DNA of 64,000 nucleotides from Jatrophihabitans_A sp035248685 (GCA_035248685.1 DATFHF010000022.1:62001-126000); one strand, 5' to 3'. Numbered from the stretch's first letter, positions 50,174 through 59,983 are shown. Notes: generated by a model from the letters alone, not told the origin. Program-made: numbers and translations.

Positions 50174-52150
50174 GTGGATTCACCGAAGGTGACCGTGCTG
50201 AACGGCAGCACGTTCATGGTCAGCGATCAGCGCGGAGACGTGGATGCCCGTCCTGAGCAGCCGGAAGGCTTCTTCTACCGGGACATGCGTCACCTGTCGA
50301 CCTGGCAACTGCGCTGGGACGGGCGCGCCCTGGATCAGCTGTCAACTCAGCTGGACGAGGATGGCTCGGCGGTGTTCTTCCTATTTCTACCCACCGGCAC
50401 GGTGCACGCCAGCCCAACCGCGTCGGTGATCCGGCGGCGAAGCGTGGGCGCCGGCCTGCGCGAAGAGATCACCGTACGCAATCACGACAGTCACGAGCTG
50501 GTGGTCGAACTGGCCATGGTGTTCGGCGCCGACTTCGCCGACATCTTTGAGGTCAAGGACCGGCTGGCCAAGGTCGGTGAAACGTTCACCACCACCGGTG
50601 CCGAGCAAGCCGTGCTGCACTACCGGCGCGCCGACTTCGCTCGGCAGACCACGATCAGCGCACCCGGCGCGGTGCTCGCGGCCGGCTCGTTGTCCTTTCC
50701 AGTTACCGTCCCGGCGGGTGAGTCGTGGCAGACCGTGCTCACCGTCGAGGTGGCCGAAGCTGGGTCGGTGACACCACGCCCGGCCAGCAGTCCGCCGCCC
50801 GACCCGGCCGGCTGGGTGGAGCGGGCGCCGGTGCTGGACTGCGACTGGGACGACTTGCGGCGGGTGTATGCCCGCAGCATTCGGGATCTGGCCGCGCTGC
50901 GCTTCTATCCATCAGACAGCACGGCGGCGCTGCCGGCGGCCGGCCTGCCGTGGTTCATGGCGCTGTTCGGCCGGGACAGCATCATCACCAGTTACCAGGC
51001 GCTGCCGTTCCTCCCCGAATTGGCCGCCACCACCTTGCTGGCGCTGGCCGCTCGCCAGGCCACCAGCCACGACGACTTCCGGGACGCCGAACCCGGCAAG
51101 ATCCTGCATGAACTGCGCTTCGGCGAGCTTGTTCACTTCGGGCAGCGTCCGCATTCGCCCTACTACGGCAGCGCCGATTCAACCGCACTGTTCTTGATCC
51201 TGCTCGATGAGTACGAGTACTGGACCGGCGACCGGGAGCTGGTGCGGCAGCTCGAACAGCCCGCGCGGGCCGCACTGAACTGGCTGGCCGAGGACGGCGA
51301 CCTGGACGGTGACGGTTACCAGGAATACCGCCGACGCAATCTGGACACCGGCCTGGAAAACCAGTGCTGGAAGGATTCCCCGAATGCGGTCGTACATCCG
51401 GATGGCACGCTCGCTGTTCTGCCCAGGGCAACCTGTGAGTTGCAGGGTTACGCCTACGATGCCCAGCGGCGGGCGGCCCGACTGGCCCGTGAGGTGTGGG
51501 CCGACCGGTCGCTGGCCGAACGGTTGGAGCGAGCCGCGGCCGAATTGAAACACCGGTTCAACCACGACTTCTGGTTGGCGGACGAGCAGTACTTTGCGCT
51601 GGCCCTGGACGGGGACAAGCGGCCGGTTCGAACGGTGACCTCCAATCCCGGCCACCTGTTGTGGTCGGGCATCGTCGATGACGACAGGGCCGCGGCGATG
51701 GCAGCCAAGCTGTTGGGCGAAGAACTGTTCTCCGGTTGGGGAGTCCGGACGTTGGCCACCGGCCAGGGCGCGTTCAACCCGCTGTCGTACCACAACGGCA
51801 GCGTCTGGCCGCATGACAACGCCCTCATTGCGGCCGGCCTGGCCCGCTACGGCCGGCGCGAGGACGCCGGCCGGATTGCCCGGGCCACCCTGGAGGCGGC
51901 CGGCGCATTCGATTACCGGCTGCCGGAGGTATTTGCCGGCTACCCACGCGACGAGGCCGAGTTGCCGGTGGCCTATCCGACTGCCTGTTCGCCGCAGGCT
52001 TGGGCAGCCGGTACTCCGTTGCTGCTGCTGCGGATCCTGCTTGATCTGCAACCCGGCAGCGACCGGGCCGAGACCGATCCGGGGCTGCCGCAGCCGGTTG
52101 GTCGGATCAGCATGCATAACCTCCCTACCAGTTGGACGGCCGGCGGCTGA
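50174..52150 (+). CDS. Glycogen-debranching-like amylo-alpha-1,6-glucosidase
   Basis: A 658-residue protein. The N-terminal domain (1-210) starts VTVLNGSTFMVSD and contains the GFFYRDMRHLSTWQL pattern of actinobacterial debranching-enzyme N-terminal domains. The (alpha/alpha)6 domain follows, with GLPWFMALFGRDSIITSYQALPF, GLENQCWKDSPNAV, and NGSVWPHDNALIAAGL near the end, typical of glycogen debranching and GH15-like fold proteins. I choose GTG 50174, with GGAGG 6 nt upstream. Likely intracellular trimming of alpha-glucans, but this subgroup's substrates are not settled. Confidence 0.85.
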   Translation: MDSPKVTVLNGSTFMVSDQRGDVDARPEQPEGFFYRDMRHLSTWQLRWDGRALDQLSTQLDEDGSAVFFLFLPTGTVHASPTASVIRRRSVGAGLREEITVRNHDSHELVVELAMVFGADFADIFEVKDRLAKVGETFTTTGAEQAVLHYRRADFARQTTISAPGAVLAAGSLSFPVTVPAGESWQTVLTVEVAEAGSVTPRPASSPPPDPAGWVERAPVLDCDWDDLRRVYARSIRDLAALRFYPSDSTAALPAAGLPWFMALFGRDSIITSYQALPFLPELAATTLLALAARQATSHDDFRDAEPGKILHELRFGELVHFGQRPHSPYYGSADSTALFLILLDEYEYWTGDRELVRQLEQPARAALNWLAEDGDLDGDGYQEYRRRNLDTGLENQCWKDSPNAVVHPDGTLAVLPRATCELQGYAYDAQRRAARLAREVWADRSLAERLERAAAELKHRFNHDFWLADEQYFALALDGDKRPVRTVTSNPGHLLWSGIVDDDRAAAMAAKLLGEELFSGWGVRTLATGQGAFNPLSYHNGSVWPHDNALIAAGLARYGRREDAGRIARATLEAAGAFDYRLPEVFAGYPRDEAELPVAYPTACSPQAWAAGTPLLLLRILLDLQPGSDRAETDPGLPQPVGRISMHNLPTSWTAGG

Positions 52151-52331
52151 TCGAGATTGTGCTGTGAACATGGGCGTAAGCCTCCAGCTAACCGAACCTC
52201 ATGCCCAGTCGCGGCTAGCAACGAGTGCCGCAATAAGCGCAATATCAGTCCTGGACGGCGGCCGAGCGGCGTGTCATCCTGGCCGTGATTTTGGCCATCG
52301 GGGGTAAGCCCATCAAGTGAGGTGACGTCGA

Positions 52332-53108
52332 GTGCGCACCCAGACCAACCCGCTCCGGACACCGCTCGGCGCCGTCGCCATCGAGTATCGCGGCTATGTC
52401 GGGCGAAAGCTTGAGGCGCTGATCGGGCAGCTAGCCAGGTTGCGAACATCGGTGGCAGCGGGCAACCGAACGGTCGCCCAGCAGCGCTGGCTGACCGCGC
52501 AGTGCACCTGGCAGCAACTCGGCGCAGCGGCCGACAGCTTCGGTGCCGCTAGTACGGCGATCAATGGGCTGGCCCACGGGTTGCCACGCGGTGTGGCCGA
52601 TCCGGCTTTCACCGGATTGCATCGGATCGAGTACGGCCTGTTCGGCGACGAAAGCCTGCCCCGGGTGCTCGGCTTCGTCACGAAGCTGACCGATGCCGTG
52701 GCCGATCTGCGCGCCGGCTTGGACAAGCTCGAGATCGACCCTGCCGACCTGCCGGGCAGTTGCCACGAAATGCTCGAGGATGCGTTGCGCGATCATCTGT
52801 CCGGGCAGGACGACTACGGCTCGGGGATGGCCTACGCGCTCACTTCTGCCGACGTGCTCGGCACCCGGGCACTACTCGACCAACTCAAGTCGCTGCTGTC
52901 GGCCGTCGAATCCGGGCGCGGCGTCTACGACCAGTCCGTGGCGGCGCTGGACATTCTCGATGCGGCACTGATTCACAGCAAGGTGCGCGGCGACTGGCCG
53001 GATTACCGCACGCTGTCCAAGCATCAGCGCCAGCCGATCGACGGGGCGATCGGCGGCGCGCTCGAGGTGCTGTACCTGGTGCCGGTCGTCCTCGAGGAGG
53101 TGAGCTGA
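52332..53108 (+). CDS. efeO: EfeO-type iron-uptake protein (imelysin/M75 domain)
   Basis: A 258-residue M75/imelysin domain with the H-x-x-E metal motif in GLHRIEYGLF (about residues 98-101). It lacks an N-terminal cupredoxin domain and a recognisable signal peptide, so it resembles a short EfeO (EfeM-like). GAGG lies 8 nt before GTG 52332. It is followed 4 nt later by efeB, confirming the Efe context. The permease gene efeU is not in the vicinity. Confidence 0.85.
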   Translation: MRTQTNPLRTPLGAVAIEYRGYVGRKLEALIGQLARLRTSVAAGNRTVAQQRWLTAQCTWQQLGAAADSFGAASTAINGLAHGLPRGVADPAFTGLHRIEYGLFGDESLPRVLGFVTKLTDAVADLRAGLDKLEIDPADLPGSCHEMLEDALRDHLSGQDDYGSGMAYALTSADVLGTRALLDQLKSLLSAVESGRGVYDQSVAALDILDAALIHSKVRGDWPDYRTLSKHQRQPIDGAIGGALEVLYLVPVVLEEVS

Positions 53109-53112
53109 GCCG

Positions 53113-54339
53113 ATGAGAATCAACCGCCGCACCTTCCTGCAGAGCGCCGGCCTCGGTTCGGCGCTGGCCGCGTCCGGTGCCGTCGCCTTGAGCCAGGCCA
53201 CTCTGGCCGGCGCCGACGTCATCGACCCGGCGACCATCTCGGTGCCGTTCCTGGGAGCGAACCAAGCCGGCATCTACCGGCCGGACGTTCAGCAGCGCTC
53301 GGCCTGCTTCGCCTCGTTCCGGTTGCTGTCCAGGAATGCCGACGAACTGCGCACGCTGCTGCAGCGGTTGACCGGCCGGATCCAGTCGCTGACCGCGGGT
53401 TCGCTGGTGCCGGCGAGTCCAACTCCGCAAGGCTGGCAGCCGGGAATCGACAACGGTGTGCTGGGCGTGCGGGTTCCGCCGGACGCGCTGACGGTGACCG
53501 TCGGGTTGGCGGCCGGCGTATTCACCGACAGGTTCGGTCTGACCGCAAAGAAGCCGCGTGGGCTCACCGAGCTGCGGGTCTTTCCCAACGACATTCCGGA
53601 TCCGGACTGGACCGGCGGTGACCTGCTGCTGCAAGTGTGTTCCAACGCCGACGACTCGATCCATCACGCACTGCGCGATATCACCCGGGCCACCCGCGGC
53701 ATGATGCAACTGGAGTGGAAGATCATCGGCTTTCACTCCGCACCCCGACCGGTAGGCGCAGCACGCAACCTGTTCGGTTACAAGGATGGCATCGCCAACC
53801 CGGCCGAGAGCGAGAATCTGGTGTGGATCACGAAGGATTCCGGCCAACCGAGCTGGGCGATCGGCGGGACGTTCATCGTGGTGCGGCTGATCCGGATGCT
53901 GGTGGAGTTCTGGGATCGCACCAGCATCGGTGAGCAGAACGCCATCATCGGTCGCAACCGCGACAACGGTGCTCCGCTGGACGGCGTCAACGAGACCGAC
54001 ATCCCGAACTACGCTGCCGACCCGACCGGCCGGCTGATCCCGCTGAATGCCCATATCCGGCTGGCCAATCCGCGTACCGCCCAGACCGACCGCAGCCGGA
54101 TCCTGCGACGGGGCTACAACTACGAGACCGCCGGTATGGCGCGCAACGGCAACAGCGAGGCCGGCCTGATCTTTTGCAGCTACCAGCAGAACATTCAGGA
54201 TCAGTTCGAGGCATGCCAGGAGCGGCTGATCGACGAGCCGATGACCGAATACGTCCAACCGTTCGGCGGCGGCTACTTCATCGGCCTGCCCGGCGTGTCG
54301 AACGCCGGCGGTTATCTCGGCGAGGGCCTGTTCGGCTGA
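53113..54339 (+). CDS. efeB: Tat-exported DyP-type peroxidase (EfeB)
   Basis: A 408-residue haem peroxidase. The Tat signal is RRTFLQSAGLGSALAASGAVA at the N-terminus. The DyP haem-pocket motif is NLFGYKDGIANP (G-x-x-D-G) and the proximal His/Arg region follows in the C-terminal half. EfeB oxidises ferrous iron or releases iron from haem for the EfeUO importer. It is translated with EfeO from the same operon. Confidence 0.93.
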   Translation: MRINRRTFLQSAGLGSALAASGAVALSQATLAGADVIDPATISVPFLGANQAGIYRPDVQQRSACFASFRLLSRNADELRTLLQRLTGRIQSLTAGSLVPASPTPQGWQPGIDNGVLGVRVPPDALTVTVGLAAGVFTDRFGLTAKKPRGLTELRVFPNDIPDPDWTGGDLLLQVCSNADDSIHHALRDITRATRGMMQLEWKIIGFHSAPRPVGAARNLFGYKDGIANPAESENLVWITKDSGQPSWAIGGTFIVVRLIRMLVEFWDRTSIGEQNAIIGRNRDNGAPLDGVNETDIPNYAADPTGRLIPLNAHIRLANPRTAQTDRSRILRRGYNYETAGMARNGNSEAGLIFCSYQQNIQDQFEACQERLIDEPMTEYVQPFGGGYFIGLPGVSNAGGYLGEGLFG

Positions 54340-54353
54340 CGTAGGCTCTGCGG

Positions 54354-54970
54354 ATGCTGTTGTCTATCGGCGCCTTCACCCTCGCAGCGGCGCTCATCGT
54401 GCTGCTGCCCGGCCCGGACACCCTGGTCGTGTTGCGCAATCTGGTCCGGGGCGGCCGAGCGCGTGCGGTGCGGACCGTGCTCGGTGTGCTGTCCGGGCTC
54501 ACCATCTGGGTGGTCGCCGCGGCGCTCGGGCTGTCGGCGGTGCTGCGGGCCAGCCAGCAGGCCTACCTGGTGCTGCGGATCGCGGGCGCCATCTACCTGC
54601 TGTGGTTGGGAATCCAGTCGTTGCGGGCACGGGCGCCCGGCCCGAGTCGCTGGCCGGACCGACCGGCCGCAGCCTGCTCGGCACCGGCTACCCGGCTGGC
54701 GTGGCGACCGACCTGCTCAACCCCAAGGTCGGCGTCTTCTTCGTGACGTTCCTGCCCGGCTTCGTGCCCGGCGGCTATTCGGTGGGCTGGGTCAGCCTGC
54801 TGCTCGGCGGGATCTTCGTGCTGCTGACCGCGAGCTATTTCGCCGTGCTGATCACGGTATCCGGCCGGATCACCGGCTGGCTGAGCACCGCACACATCCG
54901 ACGGCGGATCGAACGGGCGACCGGTCTGGTGCTTATCGGCTTCGGCCTGCGGTTGGCAGTGGATTCCTGA
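54354..54970 (+). pseudogene. LysE-family amino acid exporter, frameshifted
   Basis: The first frame (54354 to about 54630) encodes the LysE start: LIVLLPGPDTLVVLRN, several membrane helices and IYLLWLGIQSLRARA. The second frame (about 54640-54970) encodes the other half: GVATDLLNPKVGVFFVTFLPGFVPGG and the final helices. Together they would give one 200-residue LysE/RhtB protein. A single-base change near GGGCGCCCGGCCCGAG (about 54635) breaks it. It is either a genuine mutation or a sequencing error in a GC-rich run. Confidence 0.8.
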
Positions 54971-55397
54971 CCGGGTCCGGTACCGGCAACTGGCCACCGT
55001 GACCAGCGATTGCCGTCTTGCCGGCCTGCGACACAGTCGTTCGGAATTTCATGGCATGCAGTATGTCGGCTTGCCAAACAAGCCCGGTGACTACATCAAG
55101 TAATAACTTCTTCTACGGTGAGTAGTCAATTGGCCGATGTGGTCAACAATATGGGCGGTATCGCCCCGCCACCCCGCCTGAGCGCTTAGGTGGCCTCCGC
55201 GTCGGCCGATGTGTCCGGTAACGCCGGCATCGCCAGTCCGACCCTGACGAGCTGACGGCAACTCTGCAATACGAAACCGAAATTGCAGAAATTGCGATTC
55301 GGCTGACAAGCCTGTGTGGTAAGTGTTAAGTAATTGGATGCACGCGCAGCGTGACGGGGTGGCGGCCGGGGCGCCATGGAACTGAAGGGGGCCACGG
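54971..55397. other. 427-bp intergenic region upstream of the subtilase
   Basis: It contains lower-GC patches (for example around 55095-55120 and 55255-55340), including the direct repeat GAAATTGCAGAAATTGCG. The subtilase promoter should lie here. I see no tRNA, no riboswitch consensus and no convincing gene on either strand. Confidence 0.4.
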
Positions 55398-57125
55398 ATG
55401 GCCACGGTAGAACGTTCGGGTACCGACCGGGCATGGCTGAACGGGCATGTCGCCCGCAGGTTGTGCGTGGCCGTGATGGCACTGGCGCTGACCGCGCCGG
55501 TGGCCAGCGCCACCCAGCCCGGTCCCCTTCGTCCTCGGGTAGCCGTCGGCACCCAACAACCATTCAGTTCCTCGCTCTGGGGCGACTTGACCGCTGACCT
55601 GACCGCACTGACGGGCAGCGGGCAGAACGATCCGTCGGCCGACCCCGGTTCGCTCTACACCATTGAGAACGCGATCGGCGCGCGCAACGTCTGGAAGCAG
55701 CAGGACGCCGCCGGCCGCCAGATCACCGGACGCGGCGTCTCGGTGGCACTGCTGGACTCCGGCACCGCTCTGGTGCCCGGCCTGGACGGGGTCGGCAAGC
55801 TCAGCTACGGCCCGGATCTGTCCATCGAGGGTAACGGCGTGCTGACCGACCTGGACACCTACGGGCACGGCACCTTCATGGCCGGCATCATCGCCGGTCG
55901 GGACAGTGCGGTGTTGAACAGCGCCAGCATCGGCAGCCTCAGTCCGTCGGTGCAGCTGGGCGTGGCACCCGATGCCTCGCTGTTGTCGATGAAGCTGGCT
56001 ACCACCGACGGCAGCGTAGATGTCAGCCAGGTGATCGCCGCGCTCAACTGGGTTACCGAACACCAGACCGCGCCGAACGGCAGCCGGGTCCGCGTCGTCA
56101 ACCTGTCCTTCGGGACCGACTCGCTCCAGTCCTACCAGCTCGACCCGCTGGCCGCGGCCGCCGAGAACGCTTGGCGGCACGGTCTGGTGGTCGTGGTTTC
56201 CGGCGGCAACGACGGGCAGAACAGCAACCGGCTGACCGACCCGGCCATCGACCCGTACGTGCTGGCCGTCGGCGCCTCGGACGGTGGCGGCACCGTTCAG
56301 GGCTGGAACAACCCGACCGTCGCGTCGTTCAGCAACAGCGGTTCGGACACCCGGCACGTCGATCTGCTGGCGCCGGGCACCTCGATCGTGTCGCTGCGCG
56401 ATCCGGGCTCCTTCGTCGACGCCAACCACCCGGAGGGCCGGGTGCTGGGTGACAGCACCGGTCGGCTGTTCCGCGGCAGCGGCAGCAGCCAGGCGGCGGC
56501 GGTGGTCTCCGGCGCGGTTGCCCTGCTGTTGCAGGCATATCCGAACCTGACGCCGGACCAGGTGAAGGGCGCGCTGGTCCAGTCGGCCAGCTACGTGCCG
56601 GCGGCCCCGCGGTACGCCGGTGCCGGCGAACTGAACGTCGCCAACGCGCTCACGGTTGCCAAGAAGCTGGCCACCCCGTGCTCCGGCCTGCTCTGCAATC
56701 TGGTCAACGGGCTGTCCGGCGTGAACACCGCCGTCACCCAGAACTACCCGCTATCGACCGGGCAGGGCTCGATCGAGGCGGCCCGGGCCGGCAACGACCT
56801 GGTCGACGCCGATGGCGTGCCGCTCACCGGCGAGATCGACGTTCAAGGCATGCCCTGGGACCCGAAGAACTGGTGGGCAAAGGCGTCCAGCCTGACCTCG
56901 TGGAACGCTGGGAGCTGGCTGGGCGTGACCTGGACCGGCTCAGGCTGGCTACCACCCAGCGGCGGCTCGCAGACCTCGCGGTGGTCCACCTCGCGCTGGT
57001 CTACCTCCCGGTGGAGCGATGCCGGCTGGGACACCTCGCGCTGGTCGACGTCGCGCTGGTCCACCTCGCGCTGGTCCACCTCGCGTTGGTCCACCTCGCG
57101 TTGGTCCGATGTCGGCTGGGAGTAG
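55398..57125 (+). CDS. Secreted subtilisin-like (S8) protease with Trp-rich C-terminal repeats
   Basis: A 575-residue protein with an N-terminal export signal (basic start, VAVMALALTAPVASA) and an S8 catalytic domain: Asp120 in ALLDSGT, His157 in YGHGTFMAGI and Ser364 in GSSQAAAVVSGA (the usual GTSMA becomes GSSQA). A linker follows, and then, from about residue 524 to the end, a repeat of S-R-W-S-T units (eight S-R-W copies, interrupted by DAGW and ending DVGWE). A weakly cell-wall- or sugar-binding repeat is possible. The gene is followed 4 nt later by a GGDEF-EAL gene. Confidence 0.92.
   Translation: MATVERSGTDRAWLNGHVARRLCVAVMALALTAPVASATQPGPLRPRVAVGTQQPFSSSLWGDLTADLTALTGSGQNDPSADPGSLYTIENAIGARNVWKQQDAAGRQITGRGVSVALLDSGTALVPGLDGVGKLSYGPDLSIEGNGVLTDLDTYGHGTFMAGIIAGRDSAVLNSASIGSLSPSVQLGVAPDASLLSMKLATTDGSVDVSQVIAALNWVTEHQTAPNGSRVRVVNLSFGTDSLQSYQLDPLAAAAENAWRHGLVVVVSGGNDGQNSNRLTDPAIDPYVLAVGASDGGGTVQGWNNPTVASFSNSGSDTRHVDLLAPGTSIVSLRDPGSFVDANHPEGRVLGDSTGRLFRGSGSSQAAAVVSGAVALLLQAYPNLTPDQVKGALVQSASYVPAAPRYAGAGELNVANALTVAKKLATPCSGLLCNLVNGLSGVNTAVTQNYPLSTGQGSIEAARAGNDLVDADGVPLTGEIDVQGMPWDPKNWWAKASSLTSWNAGSWLGVTWTGSGWLPPSGGSQTSRWSTSRWSTSRWSDAGWDTSRWSTSRWSTSRWSTSRWSTSRWSDVGWE
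56968..57122 (+). repeat. 15-bp tandem repeats encoding S-R-W-S-T units
   Basis: The 3' end of the subtilase gene is built from repeated units such as CGCTGGTCCACCTCG, each encoding R-W-S-T-S. The repeats are nearly identical at DNA level in the last 75 bp and more diverged before that, consistent with recent slippage-driven expansion. Two units are altered to encode DAGW and DVGW. Confidence 0.8.
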
Positions 57126-57129
57126 TCAG

Positions 57130-59688
57130 ATGCGCCGTGGGCTCAGTGCCGCACAGTGGACAGTGTTGCTCAGCTGCACACTGGTCATCGGCGCAACAGC
57201 ACTCAACCTCGGCGCATCATCGCCTCAGATCCTGAACGTTGGCATTCCGCAGACCGTCCTCATCCCGTTCCTGATCACGGTCTTCCTGCTTGCCGAGCTG
57301 TTCCTGATGAACATCGAGTTCCGACGCCAGGCCCACTCGCTGACCATGGCGGGCGTGCCGCTGGTGCTCGGTGTGCTGCTGCTGCCCTCGCACACGCTGG
57401 TGATCGTCCGGCTGGTCGGGACGCTGGTCGCATTTCTCTACCAGCGGATCATGCCGGTCAAGACGTTCTACAACATCGGTGCCTATGCCTTTGAGGCGGC
57501 CGCGGATGCCTGCCTGGTCTGGATGGTTCTCGGCCCGAGACATCATGCGGACCTCTGGACGGTCGCCGTGGTGGTATCGGTGGTCGGCCTGGTCGACCAG
57601 TTCATGGCGATGCTGGTGCTCATCCTGATCTCGTTGCACAACGGCCCGATGGGTCGGCAAGACGTGGTAACCATGCTCGGTTCGGCGGGCGTGCTGAACC
57701 TGGTTGCCAGCGCCTTCGCGATGATCGTGCTGCTGCTGCTCGGCCAAGGCGCGCTCGGGGCGATCCTGGTCGCGATCCTGATCGTGATCGGTACCGCGAT
57801 CTACCGCAGCCACGCCGCCACCCGGCGTCGGCACCAGGCGTTGGCTCTGATGCACGAGTTCGTTGCCGGTGGTGTCGGCGCGGAGTCGCTGGAGGCGCTC
57901 GCCGAGCAGCTGCTGTCCCGGATTCGCACCCTGCTGCGCGCAGCGGCGGTGCAGGTGATGATCGTCGATTCCCGCAACGCCACCGATGCGCTGCTCGCCG
58001 AGGGTGAGCCCACCCCGGCGCTGCTGCTGACCATCGGCGAGGACGAGCGGTTGGTGGTCAGCCGGTGCGAGGTGGACCGGTCGGACTGGATCGTGGTTCG
58101 CGCGCTGGCCCAGGAGGAGCCGACGCTGGCTGCTCGGACGACCAAGGACCGCGGCTTGCGCCGATGGCTGGCCGATCGGGAGCTGCGGGATGCCGTGGTG
58201 GTCGCGCTGCCCCGTTCCAGCGGGTCGTCCGGCACGCTGACGGTGATGGACCGGCTGGGGGAGACCGCCACCTTCACCGAGGAAGACCTGACCCTGCTTC
58301 AGACGCTGACCGGCCATCTCGCGGTGGCCGTCCGGAGCACCCGGCTGGTGGAACGGTTGGGCTACGACGCGACGCACGACTCGCTGACCGGGCTGGCCAA
58401 CCGCTCGCACCTGAGCGATCAGATCCAGCAGGCGCTGGCCGTCAAGAGCGCCCGGTCGGCGGTGCTGCTGCTGGACCTGAACCGGTTCAAGGAAGTCAAT
58501 GACATCCTCGGCCACGAGGTCGGCGACCGGCTGCTAATGGTGGTAGCCGACCGGTTGCTCGAATGCGTCCCGGCCGAAGCCACCGTGGCCCGGCTCGGTG
58601 GCGATGAGTTCGCCATCCTGCTGCCCCAGCTGACCGGTGGGGTGGATGAGGCGGCGGCGCTGGCCGAGCAGATCACCGAGCAGTTGGCCCAGCCGGTCCG
58701 GTTCGACGAGGCGATGCTGACCCCGGAGTGCAGCGTCGGGGTGGCCGTCACCAGCGGCCCGTCCGCACAGAACGACCTGCTGCGGCAAGCCGACACCGCG
58801 ATGTACGAAGCAAAGGCCAACCACCGTCCGTTCGAGGTGTACGGACCGGAGATGGACCGCGGCCGGATCGAGCGGCTGGCGTTGCTGGCCGACCTTCGGG
58901 TCGCGCTCAACACCAACCCCGAGCAGCTGATCATGCACTACCAGCCCAAGATCGACTTGGCAACCGGTGCGGTGACCGGGGTCGAGGCGCTGGTTCGCTG
59001 GAACCACCCGACGCTGGGTGTGCTCGGCCCGGACCGCTTCATTCCGCTGGCCGAGTCGACCGGCCTGATCGAGGCGCTCACCCCGCTGGTGCTGGAGGCC
59101 GCCCTGGTGCAGTGCCGGGACGCCAGCTCCGCCGGTAGTCCGATCAGCGTGGCGGTTAACCTGTCGGCTCGCAACATCAGTGATGCCGACCTACCAGACC
59201 GGGTGGCGCAGGCCCTGGAGCGCACCGGCATGCCGGCGTCCCGGGTGATCCTGGAAATCACCGAAAGCAGCGTGATGGGCGATCCCGAGCAGACCCTGCC
59301 GGTCCTGCACCGGCTGCGCGACCTCGGGGTGTGCCTGTCGCTGGACGACTTCGGCACCGGGTACTCCAGCCTGTCCTACCTGCAGCGGCTTCCGGTCGGC
59401 GAGGTGAAGATCGACCGGTCCTTCGTGATGGGCTTGTCCGGCGACGACCAGGTGAGCACCCGGGCGTTGATCCGGACCATCCTGAGCCTCGGCACCGCCC
59501 TCGGATTGCGGATCGTCGCCGAGGGCATCGAGGACCAGGCCACCCTGGACGAGCTGCGCACCCTCGGTTGCGATGTGGCGCAGGGTTACTACATCAGCCG
59601 ACCGATGTCTGCCGTCGACCTGGCGAACTGGCTTCGGCGCGAGCAGCGTGAGATCAGCCCACGGCTGCGGCTGTTGAGCAGCAGCTGA
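57130..59688 (+). CDS. Membrane-bound GGDEF-EAL c-di-GMP protein
   Basis: An 852-residue protein. About seven membrane segments occupy residues 1-220 (MASE-like sensor region), a GAF-like segment follows (about 240-400), then GGDEF (about 410-580) with the intact motif RLGGDEFAIL, and EAL (about 590-850) with intact EALVRWNHP, ESSVMGDP, DDFGTGYSSLSYL, KIDRSFV and AEGIED motifs. Both activities therefore look possible. The start at ATG 57130 lies 4 nt after the subtilase stop, suggesting coregulation with the secreted protease. Confidence 0.93.
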   Translation: MRRGLSAAQWTVLLSCTLVIGATALNLGASSPQILNVGIPQTVLIPFLITVFLLAELFLMNIEFRRQAHSLTMAGVPLVLGVLLLPSHTLVIVRLVGTLVAFLYQRIMPVKTFYNIGAYAFEAAADACLVWMVLGPRHHADLWTVAVVVSVVGLVDQFMAMLVLILISLHNGPMGRQDVVTMLGSAGVLNLVASAFAMIVLLLLGQGALGAILVAILIVIGTAIYRSHAATRRRHQALALMHEFVAGGVGAESLEALAEQLLSRIRTLLRAAAVQVMIVDSRNATDALLAEGEPTPALLLTIGEDERLVVSRCEVDRSDWIVVRALAQEEPTLAARTTKDRGLRRWLADRELRDAVVVALPRSSGSSGTLTVMDRLGETATFTEEDLTLLQTLTGHLAVAVRSTRLVERLGYDATHDSLTGLANRSHLSDQIQQALAVKSARSAVLLLDLNRFKEVNDILGHEVGDRLLMVVADRLLECVPAEATVARLGGDEFAILLPQLTGGVDEAAALAEQITEQLAQPVRFDEAMLTPECSVGVAVTSGPSAQNDLLRQADTAMYEAKANHRPFEVYGPEMDRGRIERLALLADLRVALNTNPEQLIMHYQPKIDLATGAVTGVEALVRWNHPTLGVLGPDRFIPLAESTGLIEALTPLVLEAALVQCRDASSAGSPISVAVNLSARNISDADLPDRVAQALERTGMPASRVILEITESSVMGDPEQTLPVLHRLRDLGVCLSLDDFGTGYSSLSYLQRLPVGEVKIDRSFVMGLSGDDQVSTRALIRTILSLGTALGLRIVAEGIEDQATLDELRTLGCDVAQGYYISRPMSAVDLANWLRREQREISPRLRLLSSS

Positions 59689-59692
59689 CTGT

Positions 59693-59983
59693 TTAGCTAG
59701 CTCGAAGGTAGTCGCCGATCGCGCGACGGATGATTTCGGAGACGCTGGTGTGGTCGCGGGCCGCGCGAAGTAGGAGGTCTCGTTTGAGTTCTGGGTCTAA
59801 GCGGACGGATTCGACTGTCGAAGCTGCCGAGCCGAGTGTTGGGCGTCCGCCGCGCCGCTGACGCAGGATTTGGTCGACGTCGTAGCCGCGTTCAGCCTCA
59901 TCGGCCATCGTGTCGACGTCGGCGTCCGTGACAGGCGTGTCGCCGGTAGGTGTGGATTCTGATGTCTTGTCGCGCTGGATCAT
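59693..59983 (-). CDS. Ribbon-helix-helix antitoxin-like protein
   Basis: A 96-residue protein: a charged N-terminal half and a C-terminal CopG-type ribbon-helix-helix (VESVRLDPELKRDLLLRAAR, then VSEIIRRAIGDYLRAS). Its ATG overlaps the stop of the upstream gene by 4 nt (ATGA), so the pair is translated together. RHH antitoxins bind the operon promoter and the toxin. Confidence 0.82.
   Translation of the reverse strand: MIQRDKTSESTPTGDTPVTDADVDTMADEAERGYDVDQILRQRRGGRPTLGSAASTVESVRLDPELKRDLLLRAARDHTSVSEIIRRAIGDYLRAS

Noticed and set aside
52332..54339. Whether efeO/efeB belong to an encapsulin nanocompartment, since DyP peroxidases can be encapsulin cargo.
   Set aside because: No encapsulin gene is nearby, and the protein has a Tat signal with no clear cargo-loading tail.
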